From Rubripirellula lacrimiformis (GTDB taxonomy: Bacteria; Planctomycetota; Planctomycetia; Pirellulales; Pirellulaceae), in the NCBI RefSeq assembly GCF_007741535.1, contig NZ_CP036525.1, positions 6,200,001-6,264,000 of the forward strand: a stretch of DNA of 64,000 bases, read 5' to 3'. A program made the translations under genes and the position numbers. How positions within the stretch are numbered: position 1 is the stretch's first letter; each line of letters starts with the position of its first letter. The notes below the pieces were generated by a model that saw only the letters and a program-made list of their open reading frames with translations, had not been told where the DNA came from and searched no databases. This document shows, one piece after another, positions 40,982-48,721 of this stretch.

Positions 40982-42316
40982 ATGCCTGTCCCACAAGTCG
41001 CTATCGTCGGTCGCCCCAATGTCGGCAAAAGCAGCCTGTTCAATTGGTTGGCTCGCCGCCGTCTGGCCATCGTGGACGATCACGCCGGTGTGACTCGCGA
41101 CCGAATGATGACGCTGATCGAGCACGGGGAACGGTTCTTTGAACTGGTCGACACCGGCGGAATGGGCATCGTCGACGATGACGATCTGACCGCCGACGTG
41201 CGTCGCCAAATCGAACTGGCGATCAACGCAGCCGACGTCATCGTGTTGGTAGTCGACGTTCAAACCGGACTGATGCCATTGGACGAAGAAGTCGTCGAAC
41301 GGCTGCGAGGCATCGAACGACCGGTGATCCTGGTTTGCAACAAGGCCGACCAACCGCACCAAGATGTCCAGGCGGAAGAATTCCACAAGCTGGGCCGCGG
41401 TCACATGATCCAGGTCAGCACGACCCAGAACCGGCACCGCGATGACCTGCTGGACCTGATCGTTGACCGATTGCCCGAATCCGACGGTGCGATCCAAGCC
41501 GAATCCCAGATGAAGGTGACCATCGTCGGTCGCCGAAACGTGGGCAAAAGCACATTCGTCAACACCTTGGCTGAATCCGACCGGATGATCACCAGCGAAG
41601 TGCCCGGCACGACTCGCGACAGTGTCGATGTTCGCTTCGAAATGGACGGTCAAACGTTCATGGCGATTGATACCCCTGGGTTGCGAAAGCGAAAGAGCCA
41701 GCGGACGGACCTGGAATACTACGGCATGCACCGGGCGCAGCGCAGCGTTCGCCGAGCCGACGTCGTGCTGATGTTCTTTGACGCTACCGAAACGGTCAGC
41801 AAAGTTGACAAGCAATTGCTTGGCTATGTGATGGAAAATCACAAACCATGCATCTTCGTCATCAACAAGTGGGACCAGTTGCACGGCACCGTGCCAACCG
41901 ACCGCTGGGTGCGATACCTGCGGGGACAGTTCCCGACGTTGGCCTACGCGCCGATCGCGTTCATCACCGGGCAAACCGGCAAGAACGTCAAAGCACTGCT
42001 GAATCACGCACAAATGTTGTTCAAACAGTCCTGCGAACGAGCGTCAACCGGTCAGTTGAACCGCGTCATTCGTGCGGCCGTCGACGCCCACATTCCGCCG
42101 CTGTACCAGAACCGTCGCCCCAAGATTTATTACGCGACGCAGGTGGCCACCCAGCCGCCGACGATCGTGTTGGTGTGCAACGAACCCAAGGCGATCGGCA
42201 ACGATTACCAACGCTACCTGATGGGCGTGTTGCGAGATCACCTGAAGTTTGGCGAAGTGCCGATCAAGATGTACCTGCACAAACGGCACCGCAACGACGA
42301 AGGCCCTGACGCTTAA
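40982..42316 (+). CDS. der: Ribosome-assembly GTPase Der (EngA)
   Basis: A 444-residue tandem GTPase needed for 50S subunit maturation. The first G domain has GRPNVGKSSLFNWL, DTGG and NKAD. The second has GRRNVGKSTFVNTL, DTPGLRKRKSQRTDLEYYG and NKWD. The final ~90 residues form the KH-like domain (RPKIYYATQVATQPPTIVLV, KMYLHKRHRNDE). The ATG giving MPVPQVAIVGRP was taken because G1 follows immediately. A tandem hairpin array starts right after the stop, between it and the convergent ftr gene. Confidence 0.95.
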   Translation: MPVPQVAIVGRPNVGKSSLFNWLARRRLAIVDDHAGVTRDRMMTLIEHGERFFELVDTGGMGIVDDDDLTADVRRQIELAINAADVIVLVVDVQTGLMPLDEEVVERLRGIERPVILVCNKADQPHQDVQAEEFHKLGRGHMIQVSTTQNRHRDDLLDLIVDRLPESDGAIQAESQMKVTIVGRRNVGKSTFVNTLAESDRMITSEVPGTTRDSVDVRFEMDGQTFMAIDTPGLRKRKSQRTDLEYYGMHRAQRSVRRADVVLMFFDATETVSKVDKQLLGYVMENHKPCIFVINKWDQLHGTVPTDRWVRYLRGQFPTLAYAPIAFITGQTGKNVKALLNHAQMLFKQSCERASTGQLNRVIRAAVDAHIPPLYQNRRPKIYYATQVATQPPTIVLVCNEPKAIGNDYQRYLMGVLRDHLKFGEVPIKMYLHKRHRNDEGPDA

Positions 42317-42320
42317 AGCA

Positions 42321-42484
42321 GGTTGGCCGAAAGTCTTGACGACTTTCGCTACGGAGATGGAAATGGTTGGCCGAAAGTCTTGGCGACTTTCGCTACGGAA
42401 ACGGAAATGGTTGGCCGAAAGTCTTGGCGACTTTCGCTACGGAAATGGTTGGCCGAAAGTCTTGGCGACTTTTGCTACGGAAAT
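42321..42484 (+). repeat. Four tandem hairpin units after der
   Basis: Units of 44, 44, 38 and 38 bp each begin GGTTGGCCGAAAGTC and contain CGAAAGTC-TTGRC-GACTTTCG, a perfect 8-bp stem in units 1-3 and one G-T wobble in unit 4, then CTACGG. The 6-bp length difference is a CGGAAA insertion. The array fills the gap between the convergent der and ftr genes. Confidence 0.9.
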
Positions 42485-42506
42485 TTGGGAATCGAGTTGG
42501 GCGTAC

Positions 42507-43412
42507 CTAGATCAGTTCGTGCAGATGCACGAACGTTTTGCCCAGCCGTCCGCCGTAGTTGCCGGCGCTGATTCGGATCAGTCCAGGGATCTCGGCGGCT
42601 GCATGGATCGCGTTTCGCGTTGCGTTTTGAAGCGATTCTAGGTCGCGCCCGTTGACGATGATCTCCATGATGCTGTTGACGCCCTCGGGCACCTTGGATC
42701 GGTCGCCAAGTTTCGACTTCAACGTGGGACAGAACTCGGCATAGGTTGCCGCGATCAAAAAGTCGTAGCTGCTGCCAGCCTTGGACCCGCTGGCGGCGAC
42801 ACCGCCGGGAAACGTGGTGATCACATCCGGGGTTGCCTCGGCCGCTTGTGAAGCGGCTTCGGCGGCGGCCAACGCCGTGGATTCGTCGGGGCCAAAGAAC
42901 CATAGGTTTCCGCCCATCACCCCGTCCCGAAATCCGAATCGGCGAGACAGGAAGAATTCGCCGCCCAAGGTGGGGACGACCCAACCGCGAACGCCAAACC
43001 GCGTGTCGCGAAACTGGTAGCGGTCGCCGAACAACGCAATCTTGCGACCTAGCTTGAAATAGTCTTCGGTGTCCAGCGTGTTGAACAGAGCAGTCGTCGG
43101 ACACGTCAGCACGTTCTGGCTGAGCCGGGCTAGCATCACTTTTTCCAGATGGCGCTGGCGATTCTTGACGAATCGAGGGACGTGGAATTGAACAATCGCG
43201 CCGATTCGTCCATCCGGGGTCTCGCTGGGATCGACCCACCGGGACACGCCCGCTTCGCAGTCGCACAGAATCGTGCTGGACGCATGCCCGGTGACCGCAT
43301 GGACACAGTGGCGCAACCATTTTTCATCGCGCGCGGTGATCAGCACTTCGCCATAGATGCTGCGGAAGCCCTCGGCGTAGGTGTCTTCGACCAGTTCGCT
43401 TAGTTCCGCCAT
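42507..43412 (-). CDS. ftr: Formylmethanofuran-tetrahydromethanopterin formyltransferase (Ftr/FhcD)
   Basis: A 301-residue cytoplasmic enzyme moving a formyl group between a methanofuran-type carrier and tetrahydromethanopterin. The family pattern is clear along its length: EDTYAEGFRSIYGEVLITA, SSTILCDCEAGVSRW, SETPDGRIGA, FPGGVAASGSKAGSSYDFL, YAEFCPTL, VNSIMEIIVNG and a terminal ISAGNYGGRLGKTFVHLHEL. H4MPT-linked genes are known in methanogens, methylotrophs and planctomycetes. It starts two bases after the stop of the 5-formyl-THF cyclo-ligase gene, so they share a transcript. Other fhc or mch genes are not in this window. Confidence 0.92.
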   Translation of the reverse strand: MAELSELVEDTYAEGFRSIYGEVLITARDEKWLRHCVHAVTGHASSTILCDCEAGVSRWVDPSETPDGRIGAIVQFHVPRFVKNRQRHLEKVMLARLSQNVLTCPTTALFNTLDTEDYFKLGRKIALFGDRYQFRDTRFGVRGWVVPTLGGEFFLSRRFGFRDGVMGGNLWFFGPDESTALAAAEAASQAAEATPDVITTFPGGVAASGSKAGSSYDFLIAATYAEFCPTLKSKLGDRSKVPEGVNSIMEIIVNGRDLESLQNATRNAIHAAAEIPGLIRISAGNYGGRLGKTFVHLHELI

Positions 43413-43414
43413 GA

Positions 43415-44017
43415 CTATGCCTTTCGTCCCTTGCCTTGGTACGCCTGTGTTTCGGTAATCACTTGGTCCATGTAGATGTCGTGATCGTGCATCGGGATCT
43501 GGTCGAACATCTGGCATTCGAAAGCCAACGCGATCAGCGGCGTTTCGGGGCGAGCATTTTCCAGCAGCTTGTCGTAGTACCCTTTGCCATGTCCGGTGCG
43601 TCCACCCTCGGCATCAAAGGTGACTCCGGGGACCAGAATCAGGTCCAAGTCTTTGACGTCCACACGCTTGGACGCAACCTCGCGAAGGTCGGCCCGCGGT
43701 TCCAGGATCTTGTACATCCCGACCTCCAGTTCATCCATCGATTCCAACAGGAACAGTTCTAGTTCGCCATCGACGCAGTACGGGATCACGATCTGTTGGT
43801 CGCCTGCGACCGCAGCGGGCAACGCGTGCCGAGTGCGGGCTTCGTCGCGGACATCGACGTACCACATCACACACTTGGCAGCTTGGTATTCGGGCAGCCC
43901 CATCACGCGGTCGGTGATCCGCTTGCTGAGACCGTCTTTGTCAGCCTGGTCTTTGCGGGCGGCGTGCGCCGCTTTGCGGATTTCGTTCTTGCGATCAGCG
44001 AAGGGATCTGAAGTCAT
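43415..44017 (-). CDS. 5-formyltetrahydrofolate cyclo-ligase
   Basis: A 200-residue enzyme (MTHFS, YgfA family) that uses ATP to turn 5-formyl-THF into 5,10-methenyl-THF. Family signs are the basic N-terminal helix KNEIRKAAHAARK, the central VIPYCVDGELELFLL, LDLILVPGVTFDAEGGRTGH and the nucleotide-binding GKGYYDKLL. The ATG giving MTSDPFADRK was chosen; an upstream extension would run into the rhaB 3' repeat. It is immediately upstream of ftr, linking the two carrier systems for C1 units in one operon. Confidence 0.9.
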   Translation of the reverse strand: MTSDPFADRKNEIRKAAHAARKDQADKDGLSKRITDRVMGLPEYQAAKCVMWYVDVRDEARTRHALPAAVAGDQQIVIPYCVDGELELFLLESMDELEVGMYKILEPRADLREVASKRVDVKDLDLILVPGVTFDAEGGRTGHGKGYYDKLLENARPETPLIALAFECQMFDQIPMHDHDIYMDQVITETQAYQGKGRKA

Positions 44018-44166
44018 GATGGACAAGCCCTGATGGTTCCAAGAGGAGTGGTTGGCAAGTGGAGAGGCATATTGGTGACGGTGACAGCAGCGGCAGAACC
44101 GCATCCGTTCATTCCGGAAGCCTGCCTGCCAGAGGACACGGGGGTGGCGATTGGATCGGTGACGTC

Positions 44167-44221
44167 GTAGCTTTTTCGCCAGAAGTCCGGCGCAGCAGGG
44201 AATTCTGGCGAATCCCGCTAC
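44167..44221 (-). repeat. GGGATTCGCC hairpin repeat, copy b
   Basis: On the minus strand it reads GTAGCGGGATTCGCCAGAA, then TTCCCTGCTGCGCCGGAC, then TTCTGGCGA. The inner arms TCGCCAGAA/TTCTGGCGA pair perfectly over 9 bp. The TAG inside its first GTAG is the stop codon of rhaB, so the repeat overlaps the gene end. Confidence 0.75.
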
Positions 44222-45723
44222 CAAAGCTGAGCTCGCTGTGCCGGTTCGGTCCAGGCTTCGCTGTCCGTCGGCTGGTAATGTTCCGGTTCGAAGCTGGCAC
44301 GAACCAATTGTCGGGCATCGTCAAACGAATCCAGTTTGCCGAGGCCAATCATCTGCATCAGCACGTTTCCGATCGCGGTCGCCTCCACCGGGCCGGCGAT
44401 CACGTTCCGATCACAGGCATCGGCGGTCATTTGACATAGCAACGCGTTGACCGCGCCGCCGCCGACGATGTGAATGGTTTTCAGCGGGTGCCCCAGCATC
44501 GATTCCAACATGCCCAAACAAACGCGATAGCGAATCGCCAACCCTTCGAGAGCGCCGCGATAGAACACGCCATCGGATGTTGGCTCGGGCTGCCCAGTCC
44601 GTTTGGCGTAGGCCACGATCGCGTCGACCATGTCGGTTGGCGCGACAAAATCGGCGGCATCGGGATCGATCAACAGACTGAACGCAGGGGCGGCCTTGGC
44701 CTGCTGGACCATGTCGTCCCATGACACCTCTTTGCCACGACGAATCATCGATTGGCGGATCTGCTGGAAAATCCACAGCCCACCAATGTTCTTCAGCAAT
44801 CGAGTGCTGCCGCCGACACCGGTTTCGTTCGTGAAATTCAATTCGGCACAGCGGTCCGTGATCATCGGCTGATTCAATTCACATCCCATCAACGACCACG
44901 TGCCGCTGCTGATGTAACACCAATCGGGTTTGGCGGGTGCGAAATCTTCGGCGGGAACAGCAAGCACGGCGGATGCTGTATCGTGAGTGGCCGGCACGAT
45001 GACCGGCACATCATGCAGTCCAGTGACCTCGGCCACCGATGGCTGGACAGGCCCCAGGTCGGTGCCGGGCGGAGTCAATCGGCCGAACAACTTGGACGGC
45101 AATCCGAAGCGATCGATCAGCGTTCGGCTCCAATCCCCGGCACGCGGATCCAACAACTGGGATGTCGAGACATTGGTAATCTCGTTGCTCGCCTTGCCCG
45201 AAAGCAGCCAGTGAAAGAAGTCGCCGATCATCAGGAACCGCTCGGCAACCTGCAGTGCCGGGTCATCAGCCAGCTTCGCCGCCAGCAACTGGTACAAAGT
45301 GTTGATCTGCATGAACTGCAAACCGGTGGCCGCGAAGATCTCGCGACGAGGAACGATCTGGAACGATTTCTCAAGCATCCCCTGAGTCCGGTTGTCGCGA
45401 TAGTTGAACATCGATCCGGCGAACTGTCCGTTCCGATCGATCAACACATAGTCGACGCCCCAGCTGTCGACGCCGACCGATTGCACATCCGAATACTTGT
45501 TGGCGGCGATGCGAAGCCCGGTTTGGATTTCTTTCCACAGACCGATCAGGTCCCACTGCAACGAGTCTTGAACTCGCACCGGATCGTTGGCAAATCGGTG
45601 AACCGCCTCCAGAGTCAGCTTGCCGTCAATCAGTACACCGGCGATCACACGCCCGCTGGACGCCCCCAGATCGACGGCCAGATAGGCGGGACTTGCGTTC
45701 GGATGGTAAGTGGATGCAGTCAT
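44218..45723 (-). CDS. rhaB: Rhamnulokinase
   Basis: A 501-residue FGGY-type sugar kinase phosphorylating L-rhamnulose at O1 in rhamnose catabolism. The N-terminal ATPase lobe begins YLAVDLGASSGRVIAG, then WDLIGLWKEIQTGL, VGVDSWGVDYVLID and MFNYRDNRTQGM; the C-terminal lobe has THDTASAVLAVPA, ISSGTWSLMGCEL and VGGGAVNALLCQMTAD. This order matches RhaB rather than glycerol or xylulose kinases. No other rha gene is adjacent. The ATG is preferred over a TTG five codons earlier. Rhamnose is a component of sulfated algal polysaccharides such as ulvan, consistent with the sulfatases in this window. Confidence 0.9.
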   Translation of the reverse strand: MTASTYHPNASPAYLAVDLGASSGRVIAGVLIDGKLTLEAVHRFANDPVRVQDSLQWDLIGLWKEIQTGLRIAANKYSDVQSVGVDSWGVDYVLIDRNGQFAGSMFNYRDNRTQGMLEKSFQIVPRREIFAATGLQFMQINTLYQLLAAKLADDPALQVAERFLMIGDFFHWLLSGKASNEITNVSTSQLLDPRAGDWSRTLIDRFGLPSKLFGRLTPPGTDLGPVQPSVAEVTGLHDVPVIVPATHDTASAVLAVPAEDFAPAKPDWCYISSGTWSLMGCELNQPMITDRCAELNFTNETGVGGSTRLLKNIGGLWIFQQIRQSMIRRGKEVSWDDMVQQAKAAPAFSLLIDPDAADFVAPTDMVDAIVAYAKRTGQPEPTSDGVFYRGALEGLAIRYRVCLGMLESMLGHPLKTIHIVGGGAVNALLCQMTADACDRNVIAGPVEATAIGNVLMQMIGLGKLDSFDDARQLVRASFEPEHYQPTDSEAWTEPAQRAQLW

Positions 45724-46166
45724 GGGGGGACTCGACAATGGGCGTCACAAGTGGGGAACTGCGCGGGGGGAGAAAATCGCGGCGGCGGGCGACACCCAGG
45801 CAGTCTGCGGCAGATAGCGGAATTGGGGGCGATGGCTGAATTCGGTGGAATGCCAGCGTATCGGACTTCGCCAGAGGCGGCCAGACATTGAGGAAACAAG
45901 AAGCCGGGGATCGTTAACGGCAGGGCGGGAGTCCCGAAAAACCGGCAAGGTCCCCTCGGGTGGCTTGCGACCCCGCCCCGATCCCGAACCGCCCCCTGAC
46001 ACGCGACACCCCCCATCCGAGGCGCAGGATTGCTATCGTCGACGGGCCAGGGTGTCCTGTGTCGGTCGGCCGGGTCGAAAAACCAGAAAGCTATGTAACT
46101 TGGGAACTTACAAGGCTTTACTGTCGGAAGTCGATCGGGCGGACCAGCAAAAGACAGATTCTGCAG

Positions 46167-46194
46167 TTGACCGTCCACGGCCAGGGCGTAATCT
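46167..46194 (+). promoter_or_regulatory. Promoter-like site
   Basis: TTGACC and TAATCT are separated by 16 bp. No gene start follows closely on this strand, so any transcript would be non-coding. Confidence 0.3.
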
Positions 46195-46277
46195 AACGCT
46201 ACCGAGACGGCGACGCCGAAGCGAAAACGTCACCCGCTCGAGAACCAAATATTCCGCTAAAGATTGAATGCAAGTCC

Positions 46278-46304
46278 TTGACAGCATTCATTTTACGCTA
46301 GGAT
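46278..46304 (+). promoter_or_regulatory. Promoter-like site ahead of hairpin-rich sequence
   Basis: A consensus TTGACA is followed after 15 bp by TAGGAT. The spacing is short of the ideal 17. The ~200 bp downstream are hairpin-rich and run toward the 3' end of the convergent Nudix gene. Confidence 0.35.
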
Positions 46305-46561
46305 GCTCGCGGCCTCCCTTTTGGGGGATCGGTCTCAGCTTGCCTAGTCGAAACGACTCCGCGAGTTCGCCTTGCGTGAGGTTAACGCGGTCAGCTTGCG
46401 GCCACGGGCTGACATTCGTCGAAGCGGTGGATCGACCTCGGTCGGACCACTCAATCGCTCGAAACCTCACGGGCCGGGTACATGGAGTACCCGGTCGCGG
46501 ACGCTCGCAGGTCGCTGCCGTCGAACCCTACCGATGGGTGACACTCAACGCGTGGTCCATG

Positions 46562-47008
46562 CTAGTGGTTCAGGTCGAACTCGCCTCGTTCCCAGGCGGC
46601 TACAAACGCGGGCAGGCTGGGCAGGACACCTTTGGCTCTTCGCAGTTCGTCTGGCTGCATCCAGAAGTACTCTTCGACTTCATCCAAGAATGGCACCGGC
46701 GTGACTGAATGGTCTAGCCGGGCAAGCCACCACGCCAGCCTCGTGCCCCAGGGCGTCACGCTTCGCCAGCACAGGCGAACCGGATCGACATCGATCGCCA
46801 ACTCTTCTTGCATCTCGCGAACCAAGGTTTCCTGTTCGCTTTCGCCAGGTTCGACCGTTCCGCCGGGAAGGCATAGCTTCCCGGGCGCCGTGACCTTCTT
46901 TGATCGGCGAATGATCAGTAGTTTTTCTTCGCGAAAAATCACGCCGACAACGCCACGCTTTTTTCCGAGGCTGCCGTTGGCTGGTAAAGATGGGTCAGGA
47001 TGATTCAT
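46562..47008 (-). CDS. Nudix hydrolase
   Basis: A 148-residue pyrophosphohydrolase. The Nudix box is complete in spacing (G50-x5-E56-x7-R64-E65-x2-E68-E69), reading GGTVEPGESEQETLVREMQE, with alanine in place of the usual last glycine. The fold is otherwise typical: GVVGVIFREEKLLIIRRSKK, APGKLCLPGG. The substrate (a nucleoside diphosphate linked to another group) is not indicated. It is divergent from the CCA-adding enzyme gene across a region with a 26-bp tandem repeat. Confidence 0.88.
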   Translation of the reverse strand: MNHPDPSLPANGSLGKKRGVVGVIFREEKLLIIRRSKKVTAPGKLCLPGGTVEPGESEQETLVREMQEELAIDVDPVRLCWRSVTPWGTRLAWWLARLDHSVTPVPFLDEVEEYFWMQPDELRRAKGVLPSLPAFVAAWERGEFDLNH

Positions 47009-47074
47009 AAGCGTGCTTTTAATCGAAGCGGGTCGGATTCACAATCGCAGCGCCGGCAAAGTCCGACGCCCAGA

Positions 47075-47140
47075 GTATCGATTCGGGGTCCCGATTCGGA
47101 GTATCGATTCGGGGTCCCGATTCGGGGCATCGATTCATGG
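47075..47140. repeat. 26-bp tandem repeat, about 2.5 units
   Basis: Two full units of GTATCGATTCGGGGTCCCGA plus TTCGGR (47075-47100 and 47101-47126) are followed by a partial unit GCATCGATTC. Each unit contains CGATTCG twice around GGGTCC. They lie in the divergent promoter region between the Nudix and CCA-enzyme genes. Confidence 0.85.
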
Positions 47141-47361
47141 GCCGGGTTCGTTGTAGGTTAAGGTGCGTTAGCCAGCCCCGTTTAGTTCCCGCCGATACGC
47201 CCCTTCGAATCACTGCCGTTCAATTCGCACCAACGGTCGATAGGGTTCACTGGATCGATGGGAACGAATCCGAACGGCTGCCACGATGTGGACGCAGCGG
47301 AGTTTGTTTGTGGGACAACGGTTGGCTTGCCCCATGGGGGCAATCGGCTTGGCCTTTCACT

Positions 47362-48657
47362 TTGGATGGTTCGATCAGCAATTCTGACTTGTTTTCGTTT
47401 TCCGATGATTCCCGGGCGTCCGAGGCGTTGCGGATCATCCGTGCGCTAAGCGATGCCGGGTTTGTCGCCATGCTGGCGGGCGGCTGCGTCCGTGATGCCT
47501 TGCTGGGCAAATCGCCCAAGGACTATGACGTCGCGACCGATGCCACGCCGGATGCGGTGCGTGATGTGTTTGGCAAACGCCGAACGCTGGCGTTTGGTGC
47601 GTCGTTCGGAGTGATCGGTGTGCTGCCGCCGCGCGAAGATCGATCGGCCGACACCAAAGTTGAACCTACCGAAGTAGCGACCTTCCGAAGTGATGGCGAT
47701 TATAGCGATGGACGCCGGCCGGATTCGGTGCACTTTGGGAACGCCGAAGACGACGCAAAGCGGCGCGACTTCACCATCAACGGGTTGTTCTACGATCCTG
47801 CGATCGGCCAGGTGATCGACTTTGTCGGCGGTCAAGCGGATTTACGACGCGGGACTTTGCGAACGATTGGCGACCCAGCCAAACGTTTCGGCGAAGACAA
47901 GTTGCGGATGCTTCGGGCTGTTCGGTTTGCCACCGCTTTGGCATTCCAGATTGACGCCGCCACCCGCGATGCGATCCACGTTCATGCTGATCAGATTTCG
48001 GTGGTCAGCGGCGAGCGGATTGGGGCTGAAATGCGGCGTGTGCTTGCATCGCCGTCTGCTGCCGAAGGCTTGACCCGCTTGGTGGACTGTGGACTCGGGG
48101 ATGCCGTGATGCCCGAAATCAATGGACTGGACCTCGCCGCGCTGGCAGATTGTTTGACCGAACTGCAGCCCCCCACGGCTGTGACCGTGCTGGCCACGGT
48201 GCTATTGCACACCGATGCACCGGAGGCCGGTTTGCGATCGATCACCAATCGCTGGAAACTGTCGAACCAGGAAGTCCGTGCTGTGTCGGCGGCGATTGCG
48301 AATTGGCGTACGATCGCCCAGGCCGATCAGCTGCCGTTTTCGACGGTCCAACCGGCGCTGGTCGATCGCGACGTGGATGCGATATTGGCAGTCGCTCGGG
48401 CGATGGTGCGATCGTCGAACCAGACGGGATCGCCGGAACAGCTTGGATCGTCGGGAATCGAATCGGCAGTCCGGTCATTGGGGCTGCCCGCGGATGCATT
48501 AGATCCGCCGCCGCTGCTAACCGGTGACGACCTGCGTGCGCTGGGGATCCCGGCCGGTCCCAAGTACCGGGTCATTCTGCAACAGATTCGAAACCAGCAG
48601 TTGGATGGCAAAATATCGAACCGGAATGACGCAATCGCCGCGGCGACGCTAATCTGA
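47362..48657 (+). CDS. cca: CCA tRNA nucleotidyltransferase / poly(A) polymerase family
   Basis: A ~431-residue class II nucleotidyltransferase adding CCA to tRNA 3' ends. The head domain has FVAMLAGGCVRDALLGKSPK then DYDVATDATP with the catalytic aspartates, followed by RTLAFGASFGV, KRRDFTINGLFYDP and VDFVGGQADLRRGTLRTIGD. Neck motifs are RMLRAVRFATALAF and GERIGAEMRRVL. The C-terminal part ends with LLTGDDLRALGIPAGPKYR. The N-terminus is uncertain: no ATG lies near the domain, and the TTG giving DGSISNSDLFSF is the most economical start. A-adding rather than full CCA-adding activity cannot be excluded. Confidence 0.85.
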   Translation: MDGSISNSDLFSFSDDSRASEALRIIRALSDAGFVAMLAGGCVRDALLGKSPKDYDVATDATPDAVRDVFGKRRTLAFGASFGVIGVLPPREDRSADTKVEPTEVATFRSDGDYSDGRRPDSVHFGNAEDDAKRRDFTINGLFYDPAIGQVIDFVGGQADLRRGTLRTIGDPAKRFGEDKLRMLRAVRFATALAFQIDAATRDAIHVHADQISVVSGERIGAEMRRVLASPSAAEGLTRLVDCGLGDAVMPEINGLDLAALADCLTELQPPTAVTVLATVLLHTDAPEAGLRSITNRWKLSNQEVRAVSAAIANWRTIAQADQLPFSTVQPALVDRDVDAILAVARAMVRSSNQTGSPEQLGSSGIESAVRSLGLPADALDPPPLLTGDDLRALGIPAGPKYRVILQQIRNQQLDGKISNRNDAIAAATLI

Positions 48658-48721
48658 TGGGTAGGCGACCCGGACCATACTCGGGCGTTTCGTTGACCTC
48701 CTTCCCATCCAGCCGATCAGC

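Larger units (their letters stand above)
45739..46561. other. 823-bp intergenic region with two promoter-like sites and hairpins
   Basis: No protein gene is convincing here: open frames are short, differ in composition from neighbours and contain no family motif. Two -35/-10 pairs on the plus strand are the only regulatory signals seen. Downstream of the second, the sequence has several perfect short inverted repeats: GTCAGC/GCTGAC (46390-46413) and CCGGGTAC-ATGGA-GTACCCGG (46474-46494). It does not match tmRNA, RNase P, SRP or 6S RNA as far as I can read. Confidence 0.5.

Noticed and set aside
40850-42013. Upstream extension of the uracil-DNA glycosylase frame
   Set aside because: It is wholly antisense to der, whose coding pattern and motifs are unambiguous.
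42321-42484. Possible CRISPR array
   Set aside because: The units are contiguous 38-44 bp repeats with no unique spacers, and no cas gene is present in the window.
42249-42641. Open frame across the tandem hairpins with repeated peptides (WRLSLRK, LGDFRYGN)
   Set aside because: It overlaps der in another frame and simply translates the non-coding hairpin units; no start signal and no family motif.
45720-46178. Minus-strand open frame of 152 codons upstream of rhaB
   Set aside because: Proline- and arginine-rich without any recognisable domain, consistent with chance in GC-rich intergenic DNA.
46474-46494. Known structured RNA (tmRNA, RNase P, SRP or 6S) at the GGGTAC hairpin
   Set aside because: None of the conserved sequence blocks of these RNAs could be found nearby.
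46268-46708. Plus-strand open frame of 146 codons
   Set aside because: Its second half is antisense to the Nudix gene and the first half lies over the hairpin-rich intergenic region.
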